DNA of 64,000 nucleotides from Paenibacillus_AA sp045062745 (GTDB lineage: Bacteria; Bacillota; Bacilli; Paenibacillales; NBRC-103111), in NCBI RefSeq assembly GCF_045062745.1, contig NZ_JBJGED010000023.1:62001-126000 (forward strand), read 5' to 3'. Below are positions 8,120 to 15,838 of this stretch, piece by piece. A program made the translations under genes and the position numbers. The notes under the pieces are model-generated. The model saw nothing but the letters and a program-made list of their open reading frames with translations. It was not told the origin of the DNA and searched no databases. Positions within the stretch are counted from its first letter, which is position 1; every line of letters begins with the position of its first letter.

Positions 8120-8753
8120 AATCTCGGAAGCGGTCGTTCGGCGTCTGCCCGTGTACTTGCGATTCCTCAACGAGCTGAATAAGCGCAACATCCATATGGT
8201 ATCGTCTCAGGACCTCGGTCAGAAGCTCAACGCGAACCCGGCGCAAATTCGCAAGGACCTCGCCTATTTTGGAGAGTTCGGCAAAAAGGGAATCGGCTAC
8301 GATGTCCCGTATTTAATCGAGAAAATCCGCCAGATTCTGAAGCTCGATCAGCTCATACCCGTTGTGCTGATTGGCGCGGGCAACCTGGGCCGGGCGCTGT
8401 GCAATTATAATGCCTACTTGCAAGACAATATGAAAATCGTCGCCGTCTTCGACGCCTCGCCCGTGCGCGTAGGGGAGCAAATCAACAACTTGAAGGTGCA
8501 GCCGGTCGCCGAGCTCAAGGAGACGCTCATCCGTCATAAAGTCCGGATCGGCATCATTACGGTGCCGGCTCCGGAAGCGCAGAGTGTAGCGAATCAGCTC
8601 GTGGAAGCCGGGATCGAGGCGATCCTGAACTTCGCGCCGGTCATTATCAAGGTGCCGGACGCGGTCCGCGTACATCATGCCGATTTTACGACGGAGCTGC
8701 AGAGCTTGGCCTACTACCTGGAGACGAAGTCGGGGCAATTGCAGGGGAATTGA
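8106..8753 (+). CDS. rex: Redox-sensing transcriptional repressor Rex
   Basis: Rex senses the NADH/NAD+ ratio and represses fermentation and respiration genes when NADH is low. The 215-residue protein has an N-terminal winged helix (about 1-80, including AQIRKDLAYFGEFGKKG) and a Rossmann NAD(H) domain beginning with VLIGAGNLGRAL. A C-terminal helix that swaps between subunits follows. I place the start at the GTG at 8106, 8 bases after GGGAAG; another GTG at 8097 would add three residues but overlaps that site. It overlaps the end of dinG, so the two are probably one transcript. A bidirectional terminator follows. Confidence 0.93.
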   Translation: MKTPKISEAVVRRLPVYLRFLNELNKRNIHMVSSQDLGQKLNANPAQIRKDLAYFGEFGKKGIGYDVPYLIEKIRQILKLDQLIPVVLIGAGNLGRALCNYNAYLQDNMKIVAVFDASPVRVGEQINNLKVQPVAELKETLIRHKVRIGIITVPAPEAQSVANQLVEAGIEAILNFAPVIIKVPDAVRVHHADFTTELQSLAYYLETKSGQLQGN

Positions 8754-8766
8754 GATGGAAACACAA

Positions 8767-8798
8767 AAAAGACCTGAGACAAATCGCTCAGGTCTTTT
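8767..8798. terminator. Bidirectional terminator between rex and pit
   Basis: AAAAGACCTGAG pairs with CTCAGGTCTTTT around a short loop, with A-rich and T-rich flanks. It can serve both the forward rex transcript and the reverse pit transcript. Confidence 0.88.
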
Positions 8799-8812
8799 CT
8801 CTATTGCGCACA

Positions 8813-9811
8813 TTACAACAAGCCGAACATCAGCTTGTAAATGATGTAAGCAAGCGCGATACTGATCGGAATCGTAATGATCCACGTCAGCACCATCCGC
8901 GTCACCGTGCCCCACTTCACGTCCTTGAAGCGGATTACGCTCCCCGTCCCGATGATCGACGACGTGATGACGTGGGTCGTCGAGAGCGGCAGCCCCATGT
9001 GCGTCGACGTCTGGATGACGATCGAGGACGACAAGTCCGACGCGAAGCCGTTCACCGGCTCAATCTTCATAATCTTCTTGCTGACTGTCTTAATGATGCG
9101 CCAGCCGCCGATGGACGTGCCGAGCCCCATCGCGGTAGCGGCGGAGAGCTTCACCCAGAGCGGCACGTCGAGCGTGCTTTGATATCCCCCGGCCACGAGC
9201 GCGAAGACGATGATGCCCATCGCCTTCTGCGCGTCGTTGCCTCCGTGGGAGAAGGACAGCAGCCCCGCCGAGAGAACCTGGAACGAACGGAAGCCGCGGT
9301 TCAGCTTGGACCGGGAACGGTTGCCCGTGCCGAGAATGAAATATTTGATCAGCGTCATCACGACATACCCGACGGCGAATGCGATGATCGGGGACAAGAT
9401 CAAGATTTCCACGATTTGGAGGAAACCGTCCCAGTTGAGCGCTTCCGATCCCGCTCCGGCTAAAACGGCCCCGGCGAGCGAGCCGATGAGCGTATGAGAG
9501 GAGGAGGATGGAATCCCGAAATACCAAGTCAGCAAATTCCACAAGATCGCGGAGAGCAGCGCGGCGACGACGACGTACGTCCCGTTCTCGATATCGGCCG
9601 GGTTCGCGATCTTGCCGCCCACGGTCTTGGCGACCTCCGACGATACGAGGGCGCCGATGATGTTCAGCACCGCCGCATAGAGCACGGCGAACCGGGGAGA
9701 CATCGCCCGCGTCGAGATCGAGGTGGCGATCGCATTGGCCGTGTCATGGAACCCGTTGATAAAGTCGAATAGCAAGGCAAGCACTACAATGGCAATAATA
9801 AGCGTGAGCAT
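8813..9811 (-). CDS. pit: Pit-family low-affinity inorganic phosphate transporter
   Basis: This is an integral membrane protein of 332 residues that probably imports metal-phosphate with protons. The family signatures GFHDTANAIAT near the N-terminus and the repeated counterpart SFSHGGNDAQKAMG in the second half are both present. Hydrophobic segments cover most of the rest, about ten membrane spans. AGGAGG lies 5 bases before the ATG. It is the second gene of a reverse-strand pair, 75 bases after the DUF47 gene, the usual partner of pit genes. Confidence 0.93.
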   Translation of the reverse strand: MLTLIIAIVVLALLFDFINGFHDTANAIATSISTRAMSPRFAVLYAAVLNIIGALVSSEVAKTVGGKIANPADIENGTYVVVAALLSAILWNLLTWYFGIPSSSSHTLIGSLAGAVLAGAGSEALNWDGFLQIVEILILSPIIAFAVGYVVMTLIKYFILGTGNRSRSKLNRGFRSFQVLSAGLLSFSHGGNDAQKAMGIIVFALVAGGYQSTLDVPLWVKLSAATAMGLGTSIGGWRIIKTVSKKIMKIEPVNGFASDLSSSIVIQTSTHMGLPLSTTHVITSSIIGTGSVIRFKDVKWGTVTRMVLTWIITIPISIALAYIIYKLMFGLL

Positions 9812-9886
9812 GAGTTCCTCCTAGACAACGTAGGGAGGCTTGTCCTCCCGTGGCACTGCGGCATTGCAAGTTTTCAAGCCCGACCG

Positions 9887-10507
9887 TTAAGCGTAGCGCA
9901 GCACGACACTCTCCAGAATATCGGCCACGTCCTCGCATCTGTCCGTCGTTTCTTCGAGACGCTCGTACAATTCCTTCAGCTTGAAGTCGTGGTAAGGGTC
10001 TTTCGGGTTGGTGAAAATCTCGCGGATGCCTTCGCGCATCAGGCGGTCGCCTTCATTTTCCAGGGAGTTGATGTGGACCGTATGCTCGCGAATCTGCATG
10101 TACTTTTTCTTGGACAACAGCTTGAACGCGGTCAGCATGTGTTCGCAGGAGCCGACGATCACCTCGGAGAAATCCTTCATATATTGATTCGTGAACGGGA
10201 TGTTCAAGTAATCGAAGCGGGCGATGGAAGCCTCGATGCCGTCCATGACGTCGTCGAGCTTGGATGCAAGCTCCATGATGTCTTCGCGGTCGAGCGGGGT
10301 AATGAACACTTTGTTCAGCCCCTTGAAAATCTCATGGGTGATCGAATCGCCTTTGTTCTCCATTTCCTTCAACACATCGTAGAATGTGGCCGGGGGTTTG
10401 TCGCCCATCATCGCGTTGCGGAACATCTGCGCCCCTTTCAGGGTATTCTCCGCGCTCTGGATGAGCAGGTTGAGAAAATCGATATCCCCTTTTTTATTAA
10501 AAATCAT
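9887..10507 (-). CDS. DUF47 / PhoU-like Pit accessory protein
   Basis: This 206-residue, all-helical acidic protein resembles PhoU. It has the characteristic pattern of acidic residues spaced along helices (ALL repeats of EMENKGDSITHEI and SLENEGDRLMREGI), which in PhoU proteins bind metal clusters. Proteins of this family are encoded beside Pit transporters and are thought to regulate them. I chose the ATG at 10507 because GGAGGT lies 10 bases upstream; further in-frame starts upstream lie on or before that site. It forms a pair with the downstream pit gene. Confidence 0.88.
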   Translation of the reverse strand: MIFNKKGDIDFLNLLIQSAENTLKGAQMFRNAMMGDKPPATFYDVLKEMENKGDSITHEIFKGLNKVFITPLDREDIMELASKLDDVMDGIEASIARFDYLNIPFTNQYMKDFSEVIVGSCEHMLTAFKLLSKKKYMQIREHTVHINSLENEGDRLMREGIREIFTNPKDPYHDFKLKELYERLEETTDRCEDVADILESVVLRYA

Positions 10508-10571
10508 CAAGTCCATGACCTCCATCGTCCGCAAGAATGAAATTAGGTTGTCCTTTTTACACAAAATTAAA

Positions 10572-10599
10572 ATTATCATACATGCCTTAGCATTTGCAA
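10572..10599 (-). promoter_or_regulatory. Candidate promoter for the DUF47-pit pair
   Basis: On the reverse strand TTGCAA (10594-10599) is followed after 16 bases by GATAAT (10572-10577), facing the DUF47 gene with a leader of about 60 nt. Confidence 0.45.
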
Positions 10600-10747
10600 T
10601 GCATTTGGGCAGTTATTATTAAACCGGATTTCCCGCTTATACAGATGTGTCCGAACTGTGACAGCCCGGAAACGTTTCTTGCTTTTGCAGCCGTGAACGG
10701 GTACATTGAAACCATATCTTACTTCTCGAAAGGATGGACAGGCCCGC

Positions 10748-12046
10748 ATGACCAGGACGTTGATCAAAAACGGACGTTTTCTTACTTTACAGGATACCGT
10801 TCCTATTATAAAAGGATACATGGTGATCGAAGGAGATCGTATCGTCTACATAGGGGAAGAGGAGCCGGATGCGTCTCAAGCGTATGACGAAATCATCGAC
10901 GGGACGCATCGGCTGTATATGCCGGGTCTCGTGAATACGCACGGGCATGCGGCGATGTCCTTGCTGCGTGGATACGGAGACGACCTGGCGCTGCAAGTAT
11001 GGCTGCAGGAGAAAATGTGGCCGAATGAAGCCAAGTTCACGGGAGCGGACGTCCGCGCCGGCACGCTGCTGTCGATCGCGGAGATGCTGAAGGGCGGCAC
11101 GACGTGCTTCGTCGATATGTACGATCATATGGACGAGGTGGCGCGCGCGGTGGAGCAGTCCGGGATGCGGGCGGTACTGACGCGCGGCGTGATCGGGTTG
11201 TGCCCGCCGGATGTACAGCAGATGAAGCTGGACGAGGCGACCGCGTTCGCCCGCAACTGGCACGGCCAGGCGAACGGACGGATCACGGCGATGATGTCGC
11301 CCCATGCTCCGTATACGTGCCCGCCGGATTACATCGAGCGGATCGTGCAAGCGGCGCATGACTTGAACTTGCCCCTCCACACCCATATGTCCGAATCGAG
11401 ACGGGAAGTCGCGGAGAACGAAGAGCAATACGGCCTGCGTCCGGTCGCCCACCTCGAGAAGCTTGGCGTGTTCTCGCGGCCATGTCTCGTGGCGCACGCG
11501 GTGCACTTGACCGACGAGGAGATCGCCACGCTGGCCAAGTACGACGTGCGGGTCTCGCACAATCCGGGCAGCAATCTCAAGCTCGCGAGCGGCATTGCCC
11601 GCGTGCCGGAGCTGCTCCGGGCCGGCGTGCTCGTCTCCCTCGGGACGGACAGCTCGGCCAGCAACAACAACCTCGACATGTTCGAGGAGATGCGGCTCGC
11701 CGCCCTGCTGCACAAGGGCACATCGGGCGATCCGACGGCCGTGCCGGCAACCGAAGCGCTGCGCATGGGGACGGTGACCGGGGCGAGATCGATTTGGTTG
11801 AACGACATCGGCGTGCTGCAGGCGGGCATGAAGGCGGATTTCATCGCGATCGACATCGACCAGCCGCATTTCCTGCCTAAAACCGATTTCAGCTCCCATG
11901 TCGTGTACTCCGCTTCTGCTAAGGATGTTACGGACGTATACGTCGACGGGCGCTGTCTCCTTCGGGGCGGCGAACTGACGACGCTGGACGAGGAGAAGAT
12001 CAAGTACGATGCCCAGCGCGCCTTCGAGGGACTGACACAAGGATGA
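10748..12046 (+). CDS. mtaD: 5-methylthioadenosine / S-adenosylhomocysteine deaminase
   Basis: This is a zinc-dependent amidohydrolase of the TRZ/ATZ branch. It deaminates methylthioadenosine or S-adenosylhomocysteine to the inosyl compounds. The 432-residue protein has the metal-binding HGH at H65 and H67 in NTHGHAAMS, later HTHMSE, LVAHAVHL and the metal Asp in LGTDSSASNNN. These are the hallmarks of the MtaD group, although exact substrate preference cannot be read from sequence. The ATG at 10748 has AAAGGATGG upstream. The stop overlaps the next start by 4 bases (ATGA). It recycles the same SAM by-product as the mtn genes found later in the window. Confidence 0.85.
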   Translation: MTRTLIKNGRFLTLQDTVPIIKGYMVIEGDRIVYIGEEEPDASQAYDEIIDGTHRLYMPGLVNTHGHAAMSLLRGYGDDLALQVWLQEKMWPNEAKFTGADVRAGTLLSIAEMLKGGTTCFVDMYDHMDEVARAVEQSGMRAVLTRGVIGLCPPDVQQMKLDEATAFARNWHGQANGRITAMMSPHAPYTCPPDYIERIVQAAHDLNLPLHTHMSESRREVAENEEQYGLRPVAHLEKLGVFSRPCLVAHAVHLTDEEIATLAKYDVRVSHNPGSNLKLASGIARVPELLRAGVLVSLGTDSSASNNNLDMFEEMRLAALLHKGTSGDPTAVPATEALRMGTVTGARSIWLNDIGVLQAGMKADFIAIDIDQPHFLPKTDFSSHVVYSASAKDVTDVYVDGRCLLRGGELTTLDEEKIKYDAQRAFEGLTQG

Positions 12047-12531
12047 AGAAGATCATCGCCGGAGTCATCGGGCTCCTTATCATAGCCATCATTCTACTCT
12101 CGAAGTTCTACATCGCCGTCCAGAACGATCAATGGACCGTACAGGCTCAAGCGGCCGAGACGGTCACCCAAAATACGTACATTTCGGAAGTGACGCGTAT
12201 GGAGTCGTTTCGGGGCGAGCAGGCGTATACGATCGTGTTCGGCAAAGATTTCGCCGGCAAGGAAGGTGTCGCATGGGTCGGGGACGATGAAGTGCACATG
12301 GAGTACTTGGGAGACGGCGGCGGCGTGACCGAGGACTATATCCGCAACCTGGTGAGTCAGAAGGGCGGGGACGTGGAGATCAAGCGGGTGCTGCCCGGCA
12401 AGCTGGACGGAGAGTATGTGTGGGAAGTGCTCTATAAGCGGGATGACCAAGATGGAAGCCGGTTTTATTACGATTACTACCGGTTCTTGGACGGCATGCC
12501 GATCGATACATGGAAGTTAAGCAAACAATAG
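12043..12531 (+). CDS. tseB: TseB-like membrane-anchored protein (YpmB / DUF5590 type)
   Basis: This 162-residue protein has one N-terminal membrane segment (about 4-24) and an external domain of two PepSY-like halves. B. subtilis YpmB, renamed TseB and linked to cell-wall elongation through penicillin-binding protein 2A, has this architecture. It lies in the corresponding place between dinG and asnS, which supports the call. It starts inside the end of mtaD (4-base overlap), so translation is probably coupled. A clear terminator follows. Confidence 0.72.
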   Translation: MKKIIAGVIGLLIIAIILLSKFYIAVQNDQWTVQAQAAETVTQNTYISEVTRMESFRGEQAYTIVFGKDFAGKEGVAWVGDDEVHMEYLGDGGGVTEDYIRNLVSQKGGDVEIKRVLPGKLDGEYVWEVLYKRDDQDGSRFYYDYYRFLDGMPIDTWKLSKQ

Positions 12532-12601
12532 GGACCGTTCGCGGATCGTACATAGACCCGATCGGAGAAGGGCATTCTATTGACTGCGGATTGAAGGGAA
12601 G

Positions 12602-12642
12602 AGTTCCGGCGCGTCGGGTTCGACACGTCCGGAACTTTTTTT
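12602..12642 (+). terminator. Terminator after tseB
   Basis: AGTTCCGG (12602-12609) pairs with CCGGAACT, the stem continues inward with one mismatch, and seven T residues follow. Confidence 0.9.
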
Positions 12643-12724
12643 CATCCATGGATGGAATCAAGGCGGAGTGTGAGGCAGCACCCATGGTTTCCACACATTG
12701 CACAGGAATCGAGTATAGCTCGTG

Positions 12725-12733
12725 TGATATACT
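12725..12733 (+). promoter_or_regulatory. Extended -10 promoter of the FtsH-like gene pair
   Basis: TGA-TATACT is a good extended -10 element about 35 bases before the ATG at 12768. No convincing -35 box is seen. Confidence 0.5.
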
Positions 12734-12767
12734 GGGTGTATATCAAAGAGAAGGGGGACGAACGCTG

Positions 12768-13304
12768 ATGAAATTGCGTCTCTTACCGATCGGTATCAGT
12801 TTGCTTGTATCTCTGGCCGTCTTGTTCGGCGGCTGGTTCTTATATGACAGTTATGCGATGGAAACGCCATTGAACGAAGTGGTGAAAGAAACGCCGGGCG
12901 TTCAAAATGCGACGGTCGACATCACCAAAGATAAAGTGACGATTCATTTCACCCCTTCGTCGGATGCGAACCTTCGCGATATTTATGCCTCGATTACATC
13001 CCGCGGCGCTTCGGTGATCGGAACCCGAACCGTCACGCTGGACCCGGCCTCGACGACCAGCTCCGAGCTGGATCGCTGGTGGGGCCAAGCCATGTTCGAC
13101 GTGGCGCAAGCGATGGAATCGAAGCAATATGGCGCCATTCCGAAGCGGCTGGAAGCGCTGAAGGCCCAATATTCCGGCTTGTCCGTGGATACCGAGATGG
13201 ACGAAGTGAACGTCTATGTCACGCTGCATGACGGGGAGGGCAAAAGCAAATTTATTATTCTTCCCCGCCAACCCCAAAAGATAGGGGTGTGGCCGAATGA
13301 GTAA
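12768..13304 (+). CDS. Membrane-anchored protein of unknown function, partner of the FtsH-like protease
   Basis: This 178-residue protein has one N-terminal membrane helix (about residues 6-27). A mixed alpha/beta external domain of about 150 residues follows, with no recognisable catalytic motif. The sequence ends in a polar tail overlapping the next start by 8 bases. AAGGGGGAC precedes the ATG at 12768; longer readings start inside the upstream terminator region. Its orientation (short inside end, outside domain) is that of the external domain FtsH proteases normally carry, which the neighbouring protease lacks. I infer that the two act together. I do not recognise the family. Confidence 0.7.
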   Translation: MKLRLLPIGISLLVSLAVLFGGWFLYDSYAMETPLNEVVKETPGVQNATVDITKDKVTIHFTPSSDANLRDIYASITSRGASVIGTRTVTLDPASTTSSELDRWWGQAMFDVAQAMESKQYGAIPKRLEALKAQYSGLSVDTEMDEVNVYVTLHDGEGKSKFIILPRQPQKIGVWPNE

Positions 13305-14814
13305 GCTTGGCAAGGAAGTGCTCATAGGGATCATTCCGGCGGTTCTCGCCTTCCTGCTGTACATGGGCGTTAATTTGCTCCCGGTGCTGCTGGTCGGCGT
13401 CGTCGGTTTTTCTTTGTACTTCGTTTCCCGCAACCGTACGGGGGGCGTGGGCGTCACCGCTTCCAGCGGGCGCAAGAGCCGTTCGGGGCGGACGCCTTCC
13501 TACTTGACCTTCGAGGATATCGGAGGGCAGGAGCGGGCGAAGGGCGAGCTCAAGGAAGCACTCGATTTTTTGATCCACTATGAAGACATTCAGAAATTCG
13601 GTATTCGCCCGTTGAAGGGCATTTTGCTCACGGGGCCTCCGGGAACCGGCAAGACGCTTATGGCGAAGGCGGCGGCGCATTACACGAATTCCGTCTTCGT
13701 GTCCGCCGCGGGCAGCGAGTTCGTCGAGATGTATGTGGGGGTCGGCGCGAGCCGCATCCGGGATTTGTTCAAGGAGGCGCAGTCTCGGGCCGCCAAGGAA
13801 AATAAGCAAAGCGCCATTATATTCATAGACGAAATCGACGTGATCGGCGGCAAGCGGGAGGGCGGCCAACAGCGGGAGTACGATCAGACGCTCAACCAGC
13901 TGCTGACGGAGATGGATGGCATCCATACAACCGACACGCCCCGCATCCTCATCATCGCCGCCACGAACCGCAAGGAAATGCTCGACAGCGCGCTGCTCCG
14001 TCCGGGACGATTCGACCGCCATATCCAGGTCGATCTGCCGGACAAGAAAGGGCGGCTGCACGTGCTGCAAATTCATGCGAAGAACAAACCGATCGACGAT
14101 GAGGTGAGTCTCGATCGCGTCGCGGCGGAGTCGTTCGGCTTTTCGGGCGCGCAGCTCGAAAGCGTAATGAACGAGGCCGCGATCTATGCGATGCGGGATG
14201 GCGATTCCCGCATCCGGCAGCCTCACTTCTCGCAGGCCATCGACAAGGTCATGATGGGCGAGAAGACCGACCGCGAGGCGACGATGGAAGAACGCCGGCG
14301 CGTAGCGCTGCATGAGCTCGGCCATGCGATCGTCGCGGAAGAGGTGAAGCCTCGCTCCGTGTCCATGGTGTCGCTCAGCCCGCGCGGGCAAGCGCTCGGT
14401 TACGTGCGGCACAATCCGCAGCAGGATCAATATTTGTACACGAAATCCGAGATCGAGCATCAAATCATGATCGCCCTGGGCGGCTCCGTTGCGGAGGAGA
14501 TGTTCTACGGCGGACGCAGCACCGGCTCGCGCAACGACTTCGAACAAGCGCTCAACCTGGTCGGCACGATGGTCGATTCCGGACTCACTGGACTCGGCAT
14601 CGTAGACCGCCGGATGGTGACGAAGGAAGAGCTGATGAAGGCGAATGCCGACATCATGGGCGGATTGATCGACCGTACCCGGGAATTGCTGGAACGGTTC
14701 CGTACCGTGTTCGAGATGAGCCTCGATATCCTCATCCGCGAGGAAGTGTTGAACGGCGACCAGTTCCGGGCTTTGATGCAATCGATTAAGGACAAGGAGA
14801 AAACTTCGGCTTAA
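13297..14814 (+). CDS. Short FtsH-like AAA+ zinc metalloprotease
   Basis: This membrane-bound ATP-dependent protease has 505 residues, against about 600-650 for FtsH. Two hydrophobic segments at about 8-24 and 27-44 are almost adjacent, so the external domain normally lying between them is missing. The AAA domain has Walker A GPPGTGKT (113-120), the pore loop FVEMYVGVG (142-150), Walker B IIFIDEID and LLRPGRFD. The M41 protease domain has HELGH (339-343) and the third ligand Asp in SRNDFEQA. All catalytic residues seem intact. It is a paralogue type rather than housekeeping FtsH. It overlaps the upstream membrane protein gene by 8 bases. Confidence 0.88.
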   Translation: MSKLGKEVLIGIIPAVLAFLLYMGVNLLPVLLVGVVGFSLYFVSRNRTGGVGVTASSGRKSRSGRTPSYLTFEDIGGQERAKGELKEALDFLIHYEDIQKFGIRPLKGILLTGPPGTGKTLMAKAAAHYTNSVFVSAAGSEFVEMYVGVGASRIRDLFKEAQSRAAKENKQSAIIFIDEIDVIGGKREGGQQREYDQTLNQLLTEMDGIHTTDTPRILIIAATNRKEMLDSALLRPGRFDRHIQVDLPDKKGRLHVLQIHAKNKPIDDEVSLDRVAAESFGFSGAQLESVMNEAAIYAMRDGDSRIRQPHFSQAIDKVMMGEKTDREATMEERRRVALHELGHAIVAEEVKPRSVSMVSLSPRGQALGYVRHNPQQDQYLYTKSEIEHQIMIALGGSVAEEMFYGGRSTGSRNDFEQALNLVGTMVDSGLTGLGIVDRRMVTKEELMKANADIMGGLIDRTRELLERFRTVFEMSLDILIREEVLNGDQFRALMQSIKDKEKTSA

Positions 14815-14835
14815 ACGCTGAGGTTTTCTTTTTTT
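14799..14835 (+). terminator. Terminator overlapping the end of the FtsH-like gene
   Basis: GAAAACTTCGGC pairs with GCTGAGGTTTTC, including G-U pairs, followed by a run of T. The ascending arm covers the last codons. Confidence 0.85.
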
Positions 14836-14844
14836 GTTCACAGA

Positions 14845-14862
14845 CCTACGTCTCTTGTGGGG
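14845..14862 (+). repeat. Possible remnant of the 19103/29525 repeat right end
   Basis: CCTACGTCTCTTGTGGGG differs at two places from the right end of the repeat copy at 29525-29598 read on the reverse strand. It is short and could be chance. Confidence 0.25.
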
Positions 14863-14965
14863 GATAAGCTTGCGTCTCGTCGCCATAAGTAGTACGGTTA
14901 CTTAGATAGCTAGTTTGCTGAACTTACGCAGATGGAACGGATAGCCGGATGGGGGTCGGGAGAGC

Positions 14966-15838
14966 GTGGCATTTGTGAAATTGGGGGTAGTCGGCGGAGG
15001 AACGATGGGTCAAGGGATCGCCGAGATGCTGGCGAGCGCCGGGCTGGACGTACTGCTCCTCGAGCAGACGGAGGAGAAGCTGGAGCTCGCCCTGCACCGC
15101 ATCGAGACGAGCTTGGATAAACAGATCGAGAAGTGGGGCATTACATCTTCAGAGAAGAAGAGCATCTTATCCCGCATTCAACCGGCCTCGGATATTCGCG
15201 CCGTCGCCGATTGCCAGATGGTCATCGAGACGATTACCGAGAACTTGGAGGAGAAGCTGGCGCTGTTCGGGCAGCTGGACCGGATCTGCGAGCCGTCCGT
15301 CATCCTGGCGAGCAACACGTCGACACTCAGCTTGACCGAGCTGGCGAGCGCCGCCGCTCACCCGGAACGGGTCATCGGCTTGCATTTTGTTCACCCGGCG
15401 GCTAAGATCGATCTCGTGGAAATCGTAAGAGGGCTGAAAACATCGGATACGATCTATGAGCGCACCAAGTCGTTCGTCGAGGATACGATTCAAAAGAAGG
15501 GTGTCATGGTCTACGAATCGCCAGGCTTCGTCACGACGCGGCTGATCAATGTCCTGATCAACGAGGCGATGCATACGTTGTCCGAAGGCGTGGCGACTGC
15601 CGAGGACATCGACTCGGCTATGAGAATCGGGTATCATTTTAAGTATGGTCCCCTGGAGCTGGCCGACCGGTTCGGGCTCGATGCCGTGCTCGCGGCAATG
15701 GACCGGCTGTTCCGGGAATTCGGGGATTTGAAATACAGGCCTTCCCATATGCTGCGCCAGATGGTGCGGGCCGGTCGGCTGGGCGTCAAGACCGGTGAAG
15801 GCTTCTTCCGCTACGATAAGGAGGGGGACCGGCTGTGA
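14966..15838 (+). CDS. 3-hydroxyacyl-CoA dehydrogenase (3-hydroxybutyryl-CoA type)
   Basis: This NAD(P)-dependent enzyme interconverts 3-hydroxyacyl-CoA and 3-ketoacyl-CoA in fatty-acid or butyrate metabolism. The 290-residue protein has the Rossmann motif GVVGGGTMGQGIAEM at about 6-20 and NTSTLSLTELA. The catalytic His-Glu pair is in LHFVHPAAKIDLVEIV. The usual HFFNP reads HFVHP, so the Asn that commonly helps bind substrate is His, and one active-site Ser is Thr. Activity or specificity may therefore differ. A GTG at 14966 after GGGAGAG is my start; another GTG lies three codons on. The stop overlaps ackA by 4 bases. Confidence 0.82.
   Translation: MAFVKLGVVGGGTMGQGIAEMLASAGLDVLLLEQTEEKLELALHRIETSLDKQIEKWGITSSEKKSILSRIQPASDIRAVADCQMVIETITENLEEKLALFGQLDRICEPSVILASNTSTLSLTELASAAAHPERVIGLHFVHPAAKIDLVEIVRGLKTSDTIYERTKSFVEDTIQKKGVMVYESPGFVTTRLINVLINEAMHTLSEGVATAEDIDSAMRIGYHFKYGPLELADRFGLDAVLAAMDRLFREFGDLKYRPSHMLRQMVRAGRLGVKTGEGFFRYDKEGDRL

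Noticed and set aside
13255..14886. 543-codon open frame on the reverse strand opposite the FtsH-like protease
   Set aside because: It mirrors a clear AAA protease gene; it has no recognisable domain and runs through the terminator.
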